From Thermobaculum sp042408415 (GTDB lineage: Bacteria; Chloroflexota; Chloroflexia; Thermobaculales; Thermobaculaceae), in assembly GCA_042408415.1 (NCBI GenBank), contig JBHORE010000150.1, positions 1 through 38,392 on the forward strand: a stretch of 38,392 nucleotides of DNA, in the 5' to 3' direction. Below the pieces are notes generated by a model, which did no database searches, was not told the DNA's origin, and saw only the letters and a program-made list of their open reading frames with translations. This document shows positions 31,215-38,392 of the stretch, one piece after another. Both the position numbers and the translations under genes were made by a program. How positions within the stretch are numbered: the stretch's first letter is position 1; each line of letters opens with the position of its first letter.

Positions 31215-33149
31215 ATGCGTGACTACAAAGACTGGCGATTCCCAACTAATCCTCATAGTCATCATCCTTCAGCGCGTGAGACCCGCAGGGCTCAAATGGA
31301 AAGGATCGTCGCGAGGGAAATAGAATCTTGGCGAGAAGAGGCCTCTGAACTCAGAAACTACCCATACAGTAGATCATTTCTACTTAGGCTTATTCGTGCT
31401 GCTTTGCCAGTACTGGCCGTCTTTGTTGTGGTTTTGTTGGGCTCAGCTTTTCTTATTACAAGAGCTTACTCAGATAGGATATACCCTCAGGTTGTGGTCG
31501 GGAACATAGCTGTAGGCTCCCTTACTCAGGATGATGCCAAGGAAAAGCTGGAGTCCTCTCTAGAGGATTACCTGAATAACCCTGTTGTACTGACTTTTGG
31601 TCAGCTCCAATGGCATCCCGCCGCTGAGGACATAGGACTTACGATAGACGTAGAAGCCACCGTCAACAGGGCTATGAGAGCTGGTAGAGAAGATCCAGTT
31701 ATCTTAGTTATTGCTCGCACACTGATTGGTCAGCAAACTCCAGAGGTTGTACCCATTGTCATGCGTATAGATGAAAGTAGGTTGTCTGGCTACTTATCAG
31801 ACATAGGTAGGCAAATCAATCGTGATCCTTTAAATCCTTCCATCCAAGTCTCTGATGGCAACATTCAAATAGAGGGTGGAGGAGCTGGTTATATTTTCCT
31901 TCAGCCTGAAACCGAATCCAAGGTTTTAGCTTCTCTAAGGAGGATGTCTAGGGGGCCTGTTAGCATCGCTGTGTACACTACTGCTGGTACTATCAGCAGC
32001 CAAGAAGTCAGTAAGGCCGAATCACTAGCTAAGAGCATGATTTCATCCCCTATAACGTTAGTTGGCGACAACCAACAGGAATGGCAGATAACTACCGATA
32101 AGCTCCAAGATTGGCTTAGAAGTAAACCTGTGAAGGTAAAAGGTAACACTGAGCTAGATGTCTACTTGGATCCTGTTGAACTAGAGAATTACCTGGATTC
32201 GGTTGCTAAGGATATAAATTCAGAACCTGTAAATGCTCGACTAAGATGGGATAATGGGCATCTGTCTGTTCTCGCTCCAGGAAAGCTGGGCAGGAGACTA
32301 GATATTGATCGAGCTATTAGCCTAATACAGGAAGCTGCTAAATCGAACTCTCGGCAGGTGCAACTCCCTATTTCACGTATCAGCCCAGCTATATCAGAGA
32401 ACAACGTAGCTTCGCTTGGTATCAAGGAGCTTATAGCCTCGGGTATATCGGGATTTAGAGGGTCGAGAGCAGAACGTATAGATAACATCAAGAGGGCGGC
32501 TCAGGCTATCAATGGTTATGTAATACCTGCGGGCAGCGATTTCTCGTTTGCTGATGCTATTGGTAAGATCTCAGAATCAGCAGGTTATAAGCCCGAACTT
32601 GTCGGGGATAACAAGCTGGAGCTACAAGGGTGGCCAGGGGGTATCAATCAGGTGGCTACAACTGTTTTCAGGGCCGCGCTCTATGCAGGATTGCCAATTC
32701 TAGAAAGGCATTCTATGCCTTACCGATTAGATTTCTATCAACAGGAGAACCAGCAACCGGGGACCGACGCTATGGTTCTTATTCCGGGTACTGACCTGAG
32801 ATTTACGAACAGCACGTCTGCCGCTATTCTGATTCAGGTCAGCGTCTCAGACCAGGACCAGACTGTACAGGTGAATCTTTATGGGACCGATCCTGGTTGG
32901 TCTGTTGATGTAAAACCACCTGTCATAGAAAATGTAGTTCAGCCTATAGGCGATATATATTGGACCGACCCAACATTAGAATCTGGCAAGACCGAGACTT
33001 ATCTATACGCTTCCGCAGGAGCTGATGTGGTAATAGAGCGTACTGTGCGTAAGGGAACAGAAGTCATCTTAGATGATAATATTACGAGCAGTTATGATCC
33101 GTTACCCACAGTATTCGCTGTGGGTAGTGCCAACTCGAGCAAGGGTTAG
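31215..33149 (+). CDS. VanW-family surface protein with repeated peptidoglycan-binding-like domains
   Basis: A 644-aa protein: cytosolic basic N-terminus of about 55 residues, one membrane anchor (ALPVLAVFVVVLLGSAFLI), two extracytoplasmic repeats of the PG_binding_4/YoaR type (about 85-215 and 260-400), then a VanW domain at about 430-560 (PAGSDFSFADAIG, GGINQVATTVFRAALYAGLPI, ERHSMPYRLDFY) and a beta-rich C-terminal part. Most VanW proteins have GGICQVSTT; here the Cys is Asn. The family is linked to vancomycin resistance and wall metabolism, and the activity is not known. It is probably the last gene of the FHA operon. Confidence 0.88.
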   Translation: MRDYKDWRFPTNPHSHHPSARETRRAQMERIVAREIESWREEASELRNYPYSRSFLLRLIRAALPVLAVFVVVLLGSAFLITRAYSDRIYPQVVVGNIAVGSLTQDDAKEKLESSLEDYLNNPVVLTFGQLQWHPAAEDIGLTIDVEATVNRAMRAGREDPVILVIARTLIGQQTPEVVPIVMRIDESRLSGYLSDIGRQINRDPLNPSIQVSDGNIQIEGGGAGYIFLQPETESKVLASLRRMSRGPVSIAVYTTAGTISSQEVSKAESLAKSMISSPITLVGDNQQEWQITTDKLQDWLRSKPVKVKGNTELDVYLDPVELENYLDSVAKDINSEPVNARLRWDNGHLSVLAPGKLGRRLDIDRAISLIQEAAKSNSRQVQLPISRISPAISENNVASLGIKELIASGISGFRGSRAERIDNIKRAAQAINGYVIPAGSDFSFADAIGKISESAGYKPELVGDNKLELQGWPGGINQVATTVFRAALYAGLPILERHSMPYRLDFYQQENQQPGTDAMVLIPGTDLRFTNSTSAAILIQVSVSDQDQTVQVNLYGTDPGWSVDVKPPVIENVVQPIGDIYWTDPTLESGKTETYLYASAGADVVIERTVRKGTEVILDDNITSSYDPLPTVFAVGSANSSKG

Positions 33150-33195
33150 AAGATTTAAAGTTGTTTGATGAGATCTTAGCAGATTACTCAGTAGT

Positions 33196-34053
33196 TTATT
33201 CTGCTAGTATGTAGCAGGCTTTGGCAATTCTTTTTTCGATCTTTTCCCTAGTAGGTATGCCGGTAGGACCTACGGCTTCGATCGCAAAAGAAGCTGCTGC
33301 ATTTGCAAAAGTGGTAGCGTGCTCTAGGCTACCTGTACGGTATAGTTCTATAAGGAATGATGCAGCGAACACATCACCTGCTCCAGTAGCATCCACTACA
33401 TTGCAACGAAATGCCGGAAATGACCTCTCCTGACCTTGGTGAAATACTGTTGCTCCTCTATCGCTTCTTGTAACTACGACTGTGGGAACAGTATTGAGGT
33501 ACATATCTAAATCGGATTCATCCACTAGATCGTCCTCGCTAAGAATAGCGACCTGTACGTGCTTCAAAAGCTTATCAGCTTCTTTCCAATGGATTGGAAA
33601 TACTTTATGATCGTCTCCCCATCCCCGCATCATTCCTTGAGGGGTTATACCTACCAGGGCGTGAGGAAAGGCATCGAATAGGTCGCCTTCCAACTCTCTG
33701 GCGACAGGCCCAAGTAGTATCACTGGGGCTTGTCGCCATTTGGGCGGAACATCATCAATCGATATTGGAAGTGCTCTAGCTAGTAACCTCTGCTGTCTCT
33801 TATTCCCTATGTAAATATTTTCGAATGTAGTGGAGTATTGGCTAGGTATAACCTTAACCTCAGCGCCAGATAGAGCTCCATTTACATCAATATCGTTGTC
33901 GCAGCTGGTTACTATGGCGGTGCGAACACCTAACTTTATGCCGACGATTCCCGCATAGGTGGCTGTACCGCCTATGACATAGCCTTCTTCTAGTATGTCC
34001 TTGGTTACGTGTCCAAGTATTAGGAAATCAGGACTTTCTTCTGTTGCTGACAT
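33196..34053 (-). CDS. PfkB-family carbohydrate/nucleoside kinase
   Basis: A 285-aa ribokinase-superfamily protein. GGTATYAGIVG near 28 is the substrate-binding segment, and DATGAGDVFAASF at about 221-233 is the PfkB signature with catalytic base D227 and the GAGD anion hole. The N-terminal region lacks the long lid of ribokinase, and the specific sugar or nucleoside is not clear. AGGAGA precedes the ATG, which lies within the last 26 bases of jag, so the two are translationally linked. Confidence 0.88.
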   Translation of the reverse strand: MSATEESPDFLILGHVTKDILEEGYVIGGTATYAGIVGIKLGVRTAIVTSCDNDIDVNGALSGAEVKVIPSQYSTTFENIYIGNKRQQRLLARALPISIDDVPPKWRQAPVILLGPVARELEGDLFDAFPHALVGITPQGMMRGWGDDHKVFPIHWKEADKLLKHVQVAILSEDDLVDESDLDMYLNTVPTVVVTRSDRGATVFHQGQERSFPAFRCNVVDATGAGDVFAASFLIELYRTGSLEHATTFANAAASFAIEAVGPTGIPTREKIEKRIAKACYILAE

Positions 34054-34783
34054 TAGGTCTCCTAGGATTGGGATAGACGACTACGTGCCTTTCATCGCCT
34101 TCTCCAGAGCTCTCTGATCTCACCCTATTGTCCCGTGAGAGGGTTAAGTGGATAATTCTTCTCTCTCTGGGAGGCATGGGTTCAAAGCTATAGGGCTGTC
34201 TTGTTCTCACCACACGTGCTGCAGCCCTCTTTGCCATCTCCCTGAGAGCGGCCTCTCTTCGCCTTCTATAGCCCGCCACGTCAAGCAATATGTTTGGCCA
34301 ATAACCTACCTTCTTTTGAACTATGTGATTCAGCACAAACTGGACATCATCCAGATTGTCTCCCTTTCTACCAATGAGTATTCCCAGGTCCTCTCCCTCT
34401 ACCTCGAGAACTACTGGAGACTCAGCTTGGTCTGGCCTTAGGCTCCTCTGGTTGATCTTGCAACTTGCAACTAAATTTAAGTGATGCAGAATGTCGCTCA
34501 TGACTTCCTGACCGAGATTGGCGACGGCCTCCCTTTCATCAGGAGTGAGCAAGTGTTTAATTTTCTCAGCTTCTTGATCTTCTGGCAGCTCAGAGGATCT
34601 GCTCTTGACGCTAACTGACACAAGAGCCTCGTCCGTTATAAAGCCATGCTCGTCAGGTTCGTTTGGATACCTCAGGACTTTTATATCAACCTCATCTCTC
34701 GATCTACCAAGCTGTTCAAGAGCAAGCTGTATCGCATCCTCCACGGATGTAGCCGAGATCTCTACTTTCTCAGGCCTTTCCAA
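34028..34783 (-). CDS. jag: Jag/KhpB-type RNA-binding protein (Jag-N, KH, R3H)
   Basis: A 251-aa cytosolic protein with the three Jag parts: N-terminal Jag domain (VEDAIQLALEQLGRSRDEVDIKV), central KH domain with the GILIGRKGDNLDDVQFVLN loop, and C-terminal R3H domain (PPRERRIIHLTLS). It sits downstream of yidC, the family's classical place (spoIIIJ-jag), and binds RNA; in Gram-positives it affects cell elongation. The TTG start at 34783 has GGAGG twelve bases upstream, somewhat distant. Its end overlaps the PfkB gene start. Confidence 0.93.
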   Translation of the reverse strand: MERPEKVEISATSVEDAIQLALEQLGRSRDEVDIKVLRYPNEPDEHGFITDEALVSVSVKSRSSELPEDQEAEKIKHLLTPDEREAVANLGQEVMSDILHHLNLVASCKINQRSLRPDQAESPVVLEVEGEDLGILIGRKGDNLDDVQFVLNHIVQKKVGYWPNILLDVAGYRRRREAALREMAKRAAARVVRTRQPYSFEPMPPRERRIIHLTLSRDNRVRSESSGEGDERHVVVYPNPRRPNVSNRRKS

Positions 34784-34810
34784 TTTCCCAAATTACCTCC
34801 ACGCCCTTAG

Positions 34811-35839
34811 TTATCTTTTCTTTTTCTTTTGGGATTCGTTTCTCTTAGCTTTATTTGTTTGTTGAGGCTTGGATGGTGCACCCAGCGCAGCTAAAGCACT
34901 GCTGCCTGAGGTTCCAGGTGCACCAGGTAGTCCCCAGGCGTCATCAGTGAATCTTATACCGCTATGGAATTCAGCTTCCTGAATAACTTCCTCATTATTC
35001 GCCTGTCTTGTATCTGTAGCTGTGGCAGCAGAAGCTGTTGCTGTTTGAGCTTGTAACTTCTGCTGCTGTTGCTGCATCTCGAGAGCTTTTTCCTGCATCC
35101 TTTGCATGAAGCTCTTTCTAGCTGGTTGCCCTTCCTTGGGTTTGATAGGCTCCAGAGGAGGGAACTTCTTCCTTGGTAGGAAGGGAAACATATCTACCAG
35201 TGAGCCCCATCCGGTCACAAAGTATTGTTGCACTGCGCTAAATAGGCTGGATACAAACCAGTAAAGCACAGCGCCCGCTGCTATGTTCCAGCCTATGAAA
35301 ATCACCATTAGAGGCATAATCTGCATCATAGAGTTCATGCTACGTTGTTGGGGATCTATTATCTGGTCTTTAGGCTGCATAGCCATCCTAGTTTGTAGCC
35401 ATTGTGCTAATGCAGCTAGAAAAGGCAGGATGTGGTCAGGCCTCGCAAGGTTATCTATCCAAAGCAGACCTCCAACATTACTGCCAGTGCTGAGGTGTAT
35501 TATTGCCCGCCATAGAGCAAGGAATATTGGGAACTGTATTAGCAGAGGCAAGCAACCACTCATGGGGTTGATGCCATACTGTTGATACAGGGCCATCGTC
35601 TCAGCGCTAATAGCAGCTCTGTCTTTGCCATGTTTCTTATAAATTTGCTTTATTAGCGGAGCAATCTGCTGCTGTTTCCTAGAGTTTCTTAGTGCAGGCA
35701 GCGACAGTGGTAGTAATATAAGCTTGATTATTATGGTGAACAGAATTATGGCTAACGCAGTACTTCCAGTAAGTCCTTGGAAGAACAATAGCCCATCTGT
35801 GATTAACTGTATTAGTGCGTTCCAACCAGGTATATGCAA
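34811..35839 (-). CDS. yidC: Membrane protein insertase YidC/Oxa1
   Basis: A 342-aa insertase of the short type, without the large periplasmic domain of Gram-negative YidC. Membrane segments are near 10-48, 93-115, 130-150 and 170-205. The conserved GINPMSGCLPLLIQFPIFLALWRAI spans the hydrophilic-groove helix, and LYWFVSSLFSAVQQYF is the last helix. The C-terminal 110 residues are cytosolic with a Gln-rich run, an Ala/Thr-rich stretch and a very basic end (SQKKKKR) suited to ribosome binding. TTG start with AAGGAG nine bases upstream. No lipobox is seen. Confidence 0.95.
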   Translation of the reverse strand: MHIPGWNALIQLITDGLLFFQGLTGSTALAIILFTIIIKLILLPLSLPALRNSRKQQQIAPLIKQIYKKHGKDRAAISAETMALYQQYGINPMSGCLPLLIQFPIFLALWRAIIHLSTGSNVGGLLWIDNLARPDHILPFLAALAQWLQTRMAMQPKDQIIDPQQRSMNSMMQIMPLMVIFIGWNIAAGAVLYWFVSSLFSAVQQYFVTGWGSLVDMFPFLPRKKFPPLEPIKPKEGQPARKSFMQRMQEKALEMQQQQQKLQAQTATASAATATDTRQANNEEVIQEAEFHSGIRFTDDAWGLPGAPGTSGSSALAALGAPSKPQQTNKAKRNESQKKKKR

Positions 35840-35913
35840 AACTAACTACTCCTTCTAAACTAGTCCTTAAGAACTACCACCCATAAATTATAATCAGTTG
35901 GTATAAATTACGA

Positions 35914-36210
35914 TTACGGAACGGGGTCAACTCCACCTCTTGACCAGGGATGACATCTCAATATCCTTTTGATGGTCAACCATCCTCCCTTGAAGATACC
36001 ATATTTTTCGATAGCTTCATAACCATACTGGGAGCAGCTAGGGTAGAAACGGCATGATGGAGGAAGAGCTTTCGATATAGTAAGTTGATAGAACCTTATA
36101 GCACCCAATGCGGTAAACTTAAGAATTTCTCCTAATATATAGGCAACCCTAAATCCGAAAGCTGCTGGGCTAATTTGCTTTTTAGTTCTTGGAAGTCCAT
36201 AGTTAGACAT
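35914..36210 (-). CDS. yidD: Membrane protein insertion efficiency factor YidD
   Basis: About 98 aa with the conserved core IRFYQLTISKALPPSCRFYPSCSQYGYEAI split here only for length, then GGWLTIKRILRCHPW and the ending GVDPVP. It acts beside YidC during membrane insertion. I choose ATG 36210, with AGGA five bases upstream; no start codon with a good site is found after the rnpA stop at 36132. This means the first 26 codons lie inside rnpA in another frame, an overlap of 79 bases and longer than is usual. Confidence 0.9.
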   Translation of the reverse strand: MSNYGLPRTKKQISPAAFGFRVAYILGEILKFTALGAIRFYQLTISKALPPSCRFYPSCSQYGYEAIEKYGIFKGGWLTIKRILRCHPWSRGGVDPVP

Positions 36211-36467
36211 TCTGGTCCTGCTATAGCTATAACTAGACAAGGTTTGCTGCCCAATTTATAAGTCTGTCTGAACGCTTCTCGGAGTCTGCGTTTTGCCCTG
36301 TTCCTTTTTGCTACCGATCCTATGGATTTGGCAGCCGCAAACCCAAACTTCTCTGATTCGCCTTCGAATAACACGCAAATAGTAGCAAAACTGCTGCGGC
36401 TGCATCGACCTCTCTTTCTGACTTCTTTCCAGTCTTTCGATGAGGTAAGCCGATGCAGCCTATCCAA
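36132..36467 (-). CDS. rnpA: Ribonuclease P protein component
   Basis: A 111-aa basic protein that binds the RNase P RNA encoded at 14-394 and improves precursor-tRNA binding. The signature KRNRAKRRLREAFR is present near 73-86, with the N-terminal RLTSSKDWKEVRKRGR typical of the family. It starts at TTG 36467, eight bases after the rpmH stop; GGAAG at the end of rpmH may serve as its ribosome binding site. Its 3' part overlaps yidD. Confidence 0.95.
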   Translation of the reverse strand: MDRLHRLTSSKDWKEVRKRGRCSRSSFATICVLFEGESEKFGFAAAKSIGSVAKRNRAKRRLREAFRQTYKLGSKPCLVIAIAGPECLTMDFQELKSKLAQQLSDLGLPIY

Positions 36468-36475
36468 GGTAGATC

Positions 36476-36634
36476 TTACTTCCAGGTCTTGCTATCGCTT
36501 GCTGTAAGGCGCCAGCGACCCTTCCTGCGGCGAGCAGCTATTACTGCCCTCCCTCCCAGAGTCTTCATCCTGGCCCTGAATCCATGCTCTCTTAAGCGAA
36601 CTCTCTTCTTAGGCTGATAGGTTCTTTTGGGCAC
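36476..36634 (-). CDS. rpmH: 50S ribosomal protein L34
   Basis: Small ribosomal protein of 52 aa reading MPKRTYQPKKRVRLREHGF and continuing ARMKTLGGR, ARRRKGRWRL, a nearly invariant family pattern. The C-terminus (TASDSKTWK) runs a few residues beyond the usual end. GTG start at 36634 with AGGGG nine bases upstream. It is first in the rpmH-rnpA-yidD-yidC-jag-pfkB run. dnaA is not upstream, so this is not a classical oriC-side arrangement. Confidence 0.95.
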   Translation of the reverse strand: MPKRTYQPKKRVRLREHGFRARMKTLGGRAVIAARRRKGRWRLTASDSKTWK

Positions 36635-36679
36635 AGTCAAATACCCCTTCAATCAATAGTGATCTTACTAGGACGGGGA

Positions 36680-36709
36680 ATTATACACTATAGGAGGTTT
36701 TTTGTTCAA
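36680..36709 (-). promoter_or_regulatory. Promoter of rpmH operon
   Basis: Minus-strand TTGAAC (36704-36709) and TATAAT (36680-36685) with an 18-base spacer, about 45 bases before the rpmH start. Confidence 0.75.
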
Positions 36710-36737
36710 TTGTTGTCTGTAGATGGTCTCTAAAGCA

Positions 36738-36774
36738 TTGACATTCGTCTTTGGATATGGGCATAATTATGCCC
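36738..36774 (+). promoter_or_regulatory. Promoter of the cobalamin-uptake operon with a palindrome over the -10
   Basis: TTGACA (36738-36743) and CATAAT (36762-36767) with an 18-base spacer. The -10 lies within the perfect 16-bp palindrome GGGCATAATTATGCCC (36759-36774), a possible operator for a second layer of control besides the riboswitch. Confidence 0.7.
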
Positions 36775-36785
36775 GCAAAAACTAA

Positions 36786-36925
36786 ATAAAGGCAGTGAGG
36801 TGACAGGGGAAGTCCGGTTAGAGACCGGCGCTGTGCCGCAACGGTAAGCAGTCTGCTGCTGAGCCCGAATACCTGCCCTCACGGTGTCAGCAGGCAACCC
36901 TTCGAGCAAAGGGCGCCGCTGGGAG
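36786..36925 (+). promoter_or_regulatory. Cobalamin riboswitch
   Basis: Leader RNA that binds adenosylcobalamin or a related B12 form and turns down uptake genes. The conserved core is clear: GACAGGGGAAGTCCGGTTAG near 36802, ACCGGCGCTGTGCCGCAACGG, and GAGCCCGAATACCTGCC near 36861. GTGAGG (36795-36800) pairs with CCTCAC (36877-36882) to close the core. The hairpin CCCTTCGAGCAAAGGG near 36898 is the expected P13 arm for the kissing contact with L5. A terminator follows at 36949. Confidence 0.95.
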
Positions 36926-36948
36926 ATTTGTAATCTAACAGATTGTGC

Positions 36949-36981
36949 GCCTTGCTGCCAAATGGGGAGCAAGGCTTTTTT
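36949..36981 (+). terminator. Riboswitch expression-platform terminator
   Basis: GCCTTGCT (36949-36956) pairs with AGCAAGGC (36968-36975) and is followed by six T. GGCGC at 36912-36916 can pair with GCGCC at 36947-36951, blocking the 5' arm, so it is a candidate antiterminator. This implies control by premature termination. Confidence 0.85.
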
Positions 36982-37043
36982 GTTAGTTTTACGCCAGCTA
37001 GGCGCCCAAACTTTGAATAAATAAAGATTCTCTGGAGGTAGAA

Positions 37044-38183
37044 GTGGTTAGGCGTCTAGCATTTCTGATTACAATCCTTACTTCTCTAGCCTTGCTGGTA
37101 GTCTCTTGTGGACAACAGAACGTTTCCTCAACTCCAACCCCTTTGATTTCTGCTGCACCAACCTCTCCTGTGTCTTCTGTTACTGAAACTCCACAGGAGA
37201 CTCAGGGGGGTACTCCGGTTACATCTCCTTCTCCCACAGTTACACCTCAAAATACGGTCACGGCTTCTACCACACCAGCAGCGACGGAAGTATCTACCAG
37301 TGGTTCCTCGGAGAATGGGTATCCTTTTACCTATACGGATGCTACTGGTCATAAAGTAACTCTGAGATCTCAGCCTCGTAGGATAGTTTCGCTATTTCCC
37401 TCAAATAATGAGACGGTATTCGCTATCGGTGCGGGTGATCAGGTTATAGCTGTGGATCAGTTTACTAGTTATCCTAAAGAGGCTGCCGAGAAACCTAAGA
37501 TAAAAGGCACGTACCAGAAATTCAATATAGAACAGATAGTTTCTCTAAAACCGGATCTAGTACTAAGTAGTCTAGGGGCTGAGCAGATAGTAGATAAGCC
37601 CCTAAGGGATGCTGGTATAACGGTGATCAATATGGGGTATCCAGGCACCATAGACCAGGTGGTAAGGCATATCCGAGATCTAGGTAGGATTACAGGCCAC
37701 ACCGAGGAGGCGGATAAACTTGCCTCTCAGCTGGAGGATACTGTCGAGCAGGTGAAATCTAAGACCAGCAAACTGCCAAAAGTTAGGGTCTATTTCGAAT
37801 CAGACATTAGTACTCCAGGCAAGCCTTATACCTATGGTGCTGGATCTTTGGTTGACCAAATGATAACCATCGCGGGAGGGCGAAATATATTTGGTAGTGT
37901 CAAGAATCCTTTTCCACAGGTGAGTTATGAGTCTATAGTGAGACGTAACCCTCAGGTAATAATCCTAGGGGATGTCAAGGGCTTTGTGGGTCCTGATTTC
38001 CTCAACCCGACTACAGTTGAGGATGTGAAGAGCAGGGAAGGCTTCAGTACTATCGAAGCTGTAAAGAAAAATAGGGTAGTACCTGTCAACCCTGATCTTT
38101 ATACAACGCCGGGCCCGAGGTTGACTCAAGCTATAAAGCAGCTTGCTGCTATTATTCATCCAGAGGTATTTGGTGAAAGATAG
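37044..38183 (+). CDS. Cobalamin ABC transporter substrate-binding lipoprotein (BtuF-like)
   Basis: A 379-aa lipoprotein. The basic start VRRLAFLITILTSLALLVVSC carries the lipobox before Cys22. A Thr/Pro/Ser-rich linker spans about 25-95, then a periplasmic-binding-protein fold (TroA/BtuF type) has QPRRIVSLFPSNNETVFAIG, KIKGTYQKFNIEQIVSLKPDLVL and a C-terminal lobe ending KQLAAIIHPEVFG. The upstream cobalamin riboswitch indicates a corrinoid ligand, although a siderophore binder has the same fold. GTG 37044 has GGAGGT upstream. The permease gene follows after nine bases. Confidence 0.9.
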   Translation: MVRRLAFLITILTSLALLVVSCGQQNVSSTPTPLISAAPTSPVSSVTETPQETQGGTPVTSPSPTVTPQNTVTASTTPAATEVSTSGSSENGYPFTYTDATGHKVTLRSQPRRIVSLFPSNNETVFAIGAGDQVIAVDQFTSYPKEAAEKPKIKGTYQKFNIEQIVSLKPDLVLSSLGAEQIVDKPLRDAGITVINMGYPGTIDQVVRHIRDLGRITGHTEEADKLASQLEDTVEQVKSKTSKLPKVRVYFESDISTPGKPYTYGAGSLVDQMITIAGGRNIFGSVKNPFPQVSYESIVRRNPQVIILGDVKGFVGPDFLNPTTVEDVKSREGFSTIEAVKKNRVVPVNPDLYTTPGPRLTQAIKQLAAIIHPEVFGER

Positions 38184-38192
38184 GTTTTAATC

Positions 38193-38392
38193 ATGAGCAG
38201 TCAAGTCCAAACCACCAGCTCTGAGATTACAAAGAGTTACCACTGGCTCAGAGCTGGTGGTGTCATGTTTTTTCTTGTGATCTTAGCCTTTATATCTATC
38301 ATCTTGGCATCCTCTATTGGTTCGGCCTATATTTCACCACTCCAGGAAATCAGGATGATAGCCCATGCCCTAGGATTACCTATTGCGGTCAC
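38193..38392 (+). CDS. FecCD/BtuC-type ABC permease, 5' part only
   Basis: Runs off the window end after 66 codons. It begins MSSQVQTTSSEITKSYHWLR, then a first membrane helix (VMFFLVILAFISIILASSIG), and ends in the segment that in BtuC/FecC proteins leads to the second helix (LQEIRMIAHALGLP). It follows the BtuF-like gene closely, so it is the likely permease of the B12 uptake system; an ATPase gene would be expected beyond the edge. Confidence 0.85.
   Translation, partial: MSSQVQTTSSEITKSYHWLRAGGVMFFLVILAFISIILASSIGSAYISPLQEIRMIAHALGLPIAV

Noticed and set aside
36680..36690. TTATACACT resembling a DnaA box beside rpmH
   Set aside because: It is the -10 region of the rpmH promoter, and no further boxes cluster nearby.
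36730..36972. An 80-aa minus-strand open frame
   Set aside because: It is the complement of the cobalamin riboswitch and its terminator.
1..38392. CRISPR arrays, insertion sequences, phage genes or toxin-antitoxin pairs
   Set aside because: No direct-repeat array, transposase, integrase or toxin-like small gene pair was recognised by eye on either strand.

Overview
The window is bacterial chromosome with dense, mostly housekeeping gene content. The base composition is mid-GC, GTG and TTG starts are common, and most starts carry a strong AGGAGG-type ribosome binding site. There is no outer-membrane machinery. YidC is the short Gram-positive type. FHA, VanW and LCP cell-surface proteins and a deazaflavin-oxidoreductase relic are present. 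Together these suggest a monoderm-like lineage in or near Chloroflexota. Thermobaculum is my best guess, but this rests on recollection of gene style and not on a search. No phage, transposon, CRISPR array or rRNA was seen.

Layout. 1-440: RNase P RNA with a strong terminator. 446-5805: Lrp-type sensor domain, rpiA, PAP2 phosphatase, rnhA, two convergent SDR genes and moeA. 5849-10643: dihydrolipoyl dehydrogenase, a decayed DDN-family pseudogene, a class V aminotransferase, a HAD hydrolase and a third SDR. 10854-14111: tRNA with CAU anticodon, then a histidine kinase, a degenerate receiver and an HtrA-like protein that has lost all three catalytic residues. 14125-16692: ABC exporter operon on the minus strand, followed by osmC. 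17284-18059: a gene-poor stretch with tRNA-Thr and a structured leader that looks like a riboswitch-type attenuator in front of a second ABC exporter (18060-19805). 19864-22300: serA-proC. 22435-24709: orphan OmpR regulator, PRC-barrel protein and LCP protein. 24754-24957: two tRNA-Ser genes. 24984-26349: prmC and a small unknown gene. 26466-33149: trigger factor, clpP, clpX, two FHA proteins and a VanW protein. 33196-36634 (minus): rpmH-rnpA-yidD-yidC-jag-pfkB, the usual ribosome/RNase P/insertase block but without dnaA beside it. 36738-38392: cobalamin riboswitch controlling a BtuF-like lipoprotein and the start of a BtuC-like permease, which is cut by the window edge.

Three places deserve a second look. 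The first is the leader RNA at 17820-18036, where three mutually exclusive helices can be drawn by eye. The second is the kinase / degenerate receiver / dead HtrA trio at 11043-14111. The third is the small set of proteins missing family-defining residues: the cysteine-less desulfurase homologue and the VanW protein with Asn in place of Cys. I found no clear example of an entirely new multi-gene system. The leader RNA is the best candidate for something undescribed.
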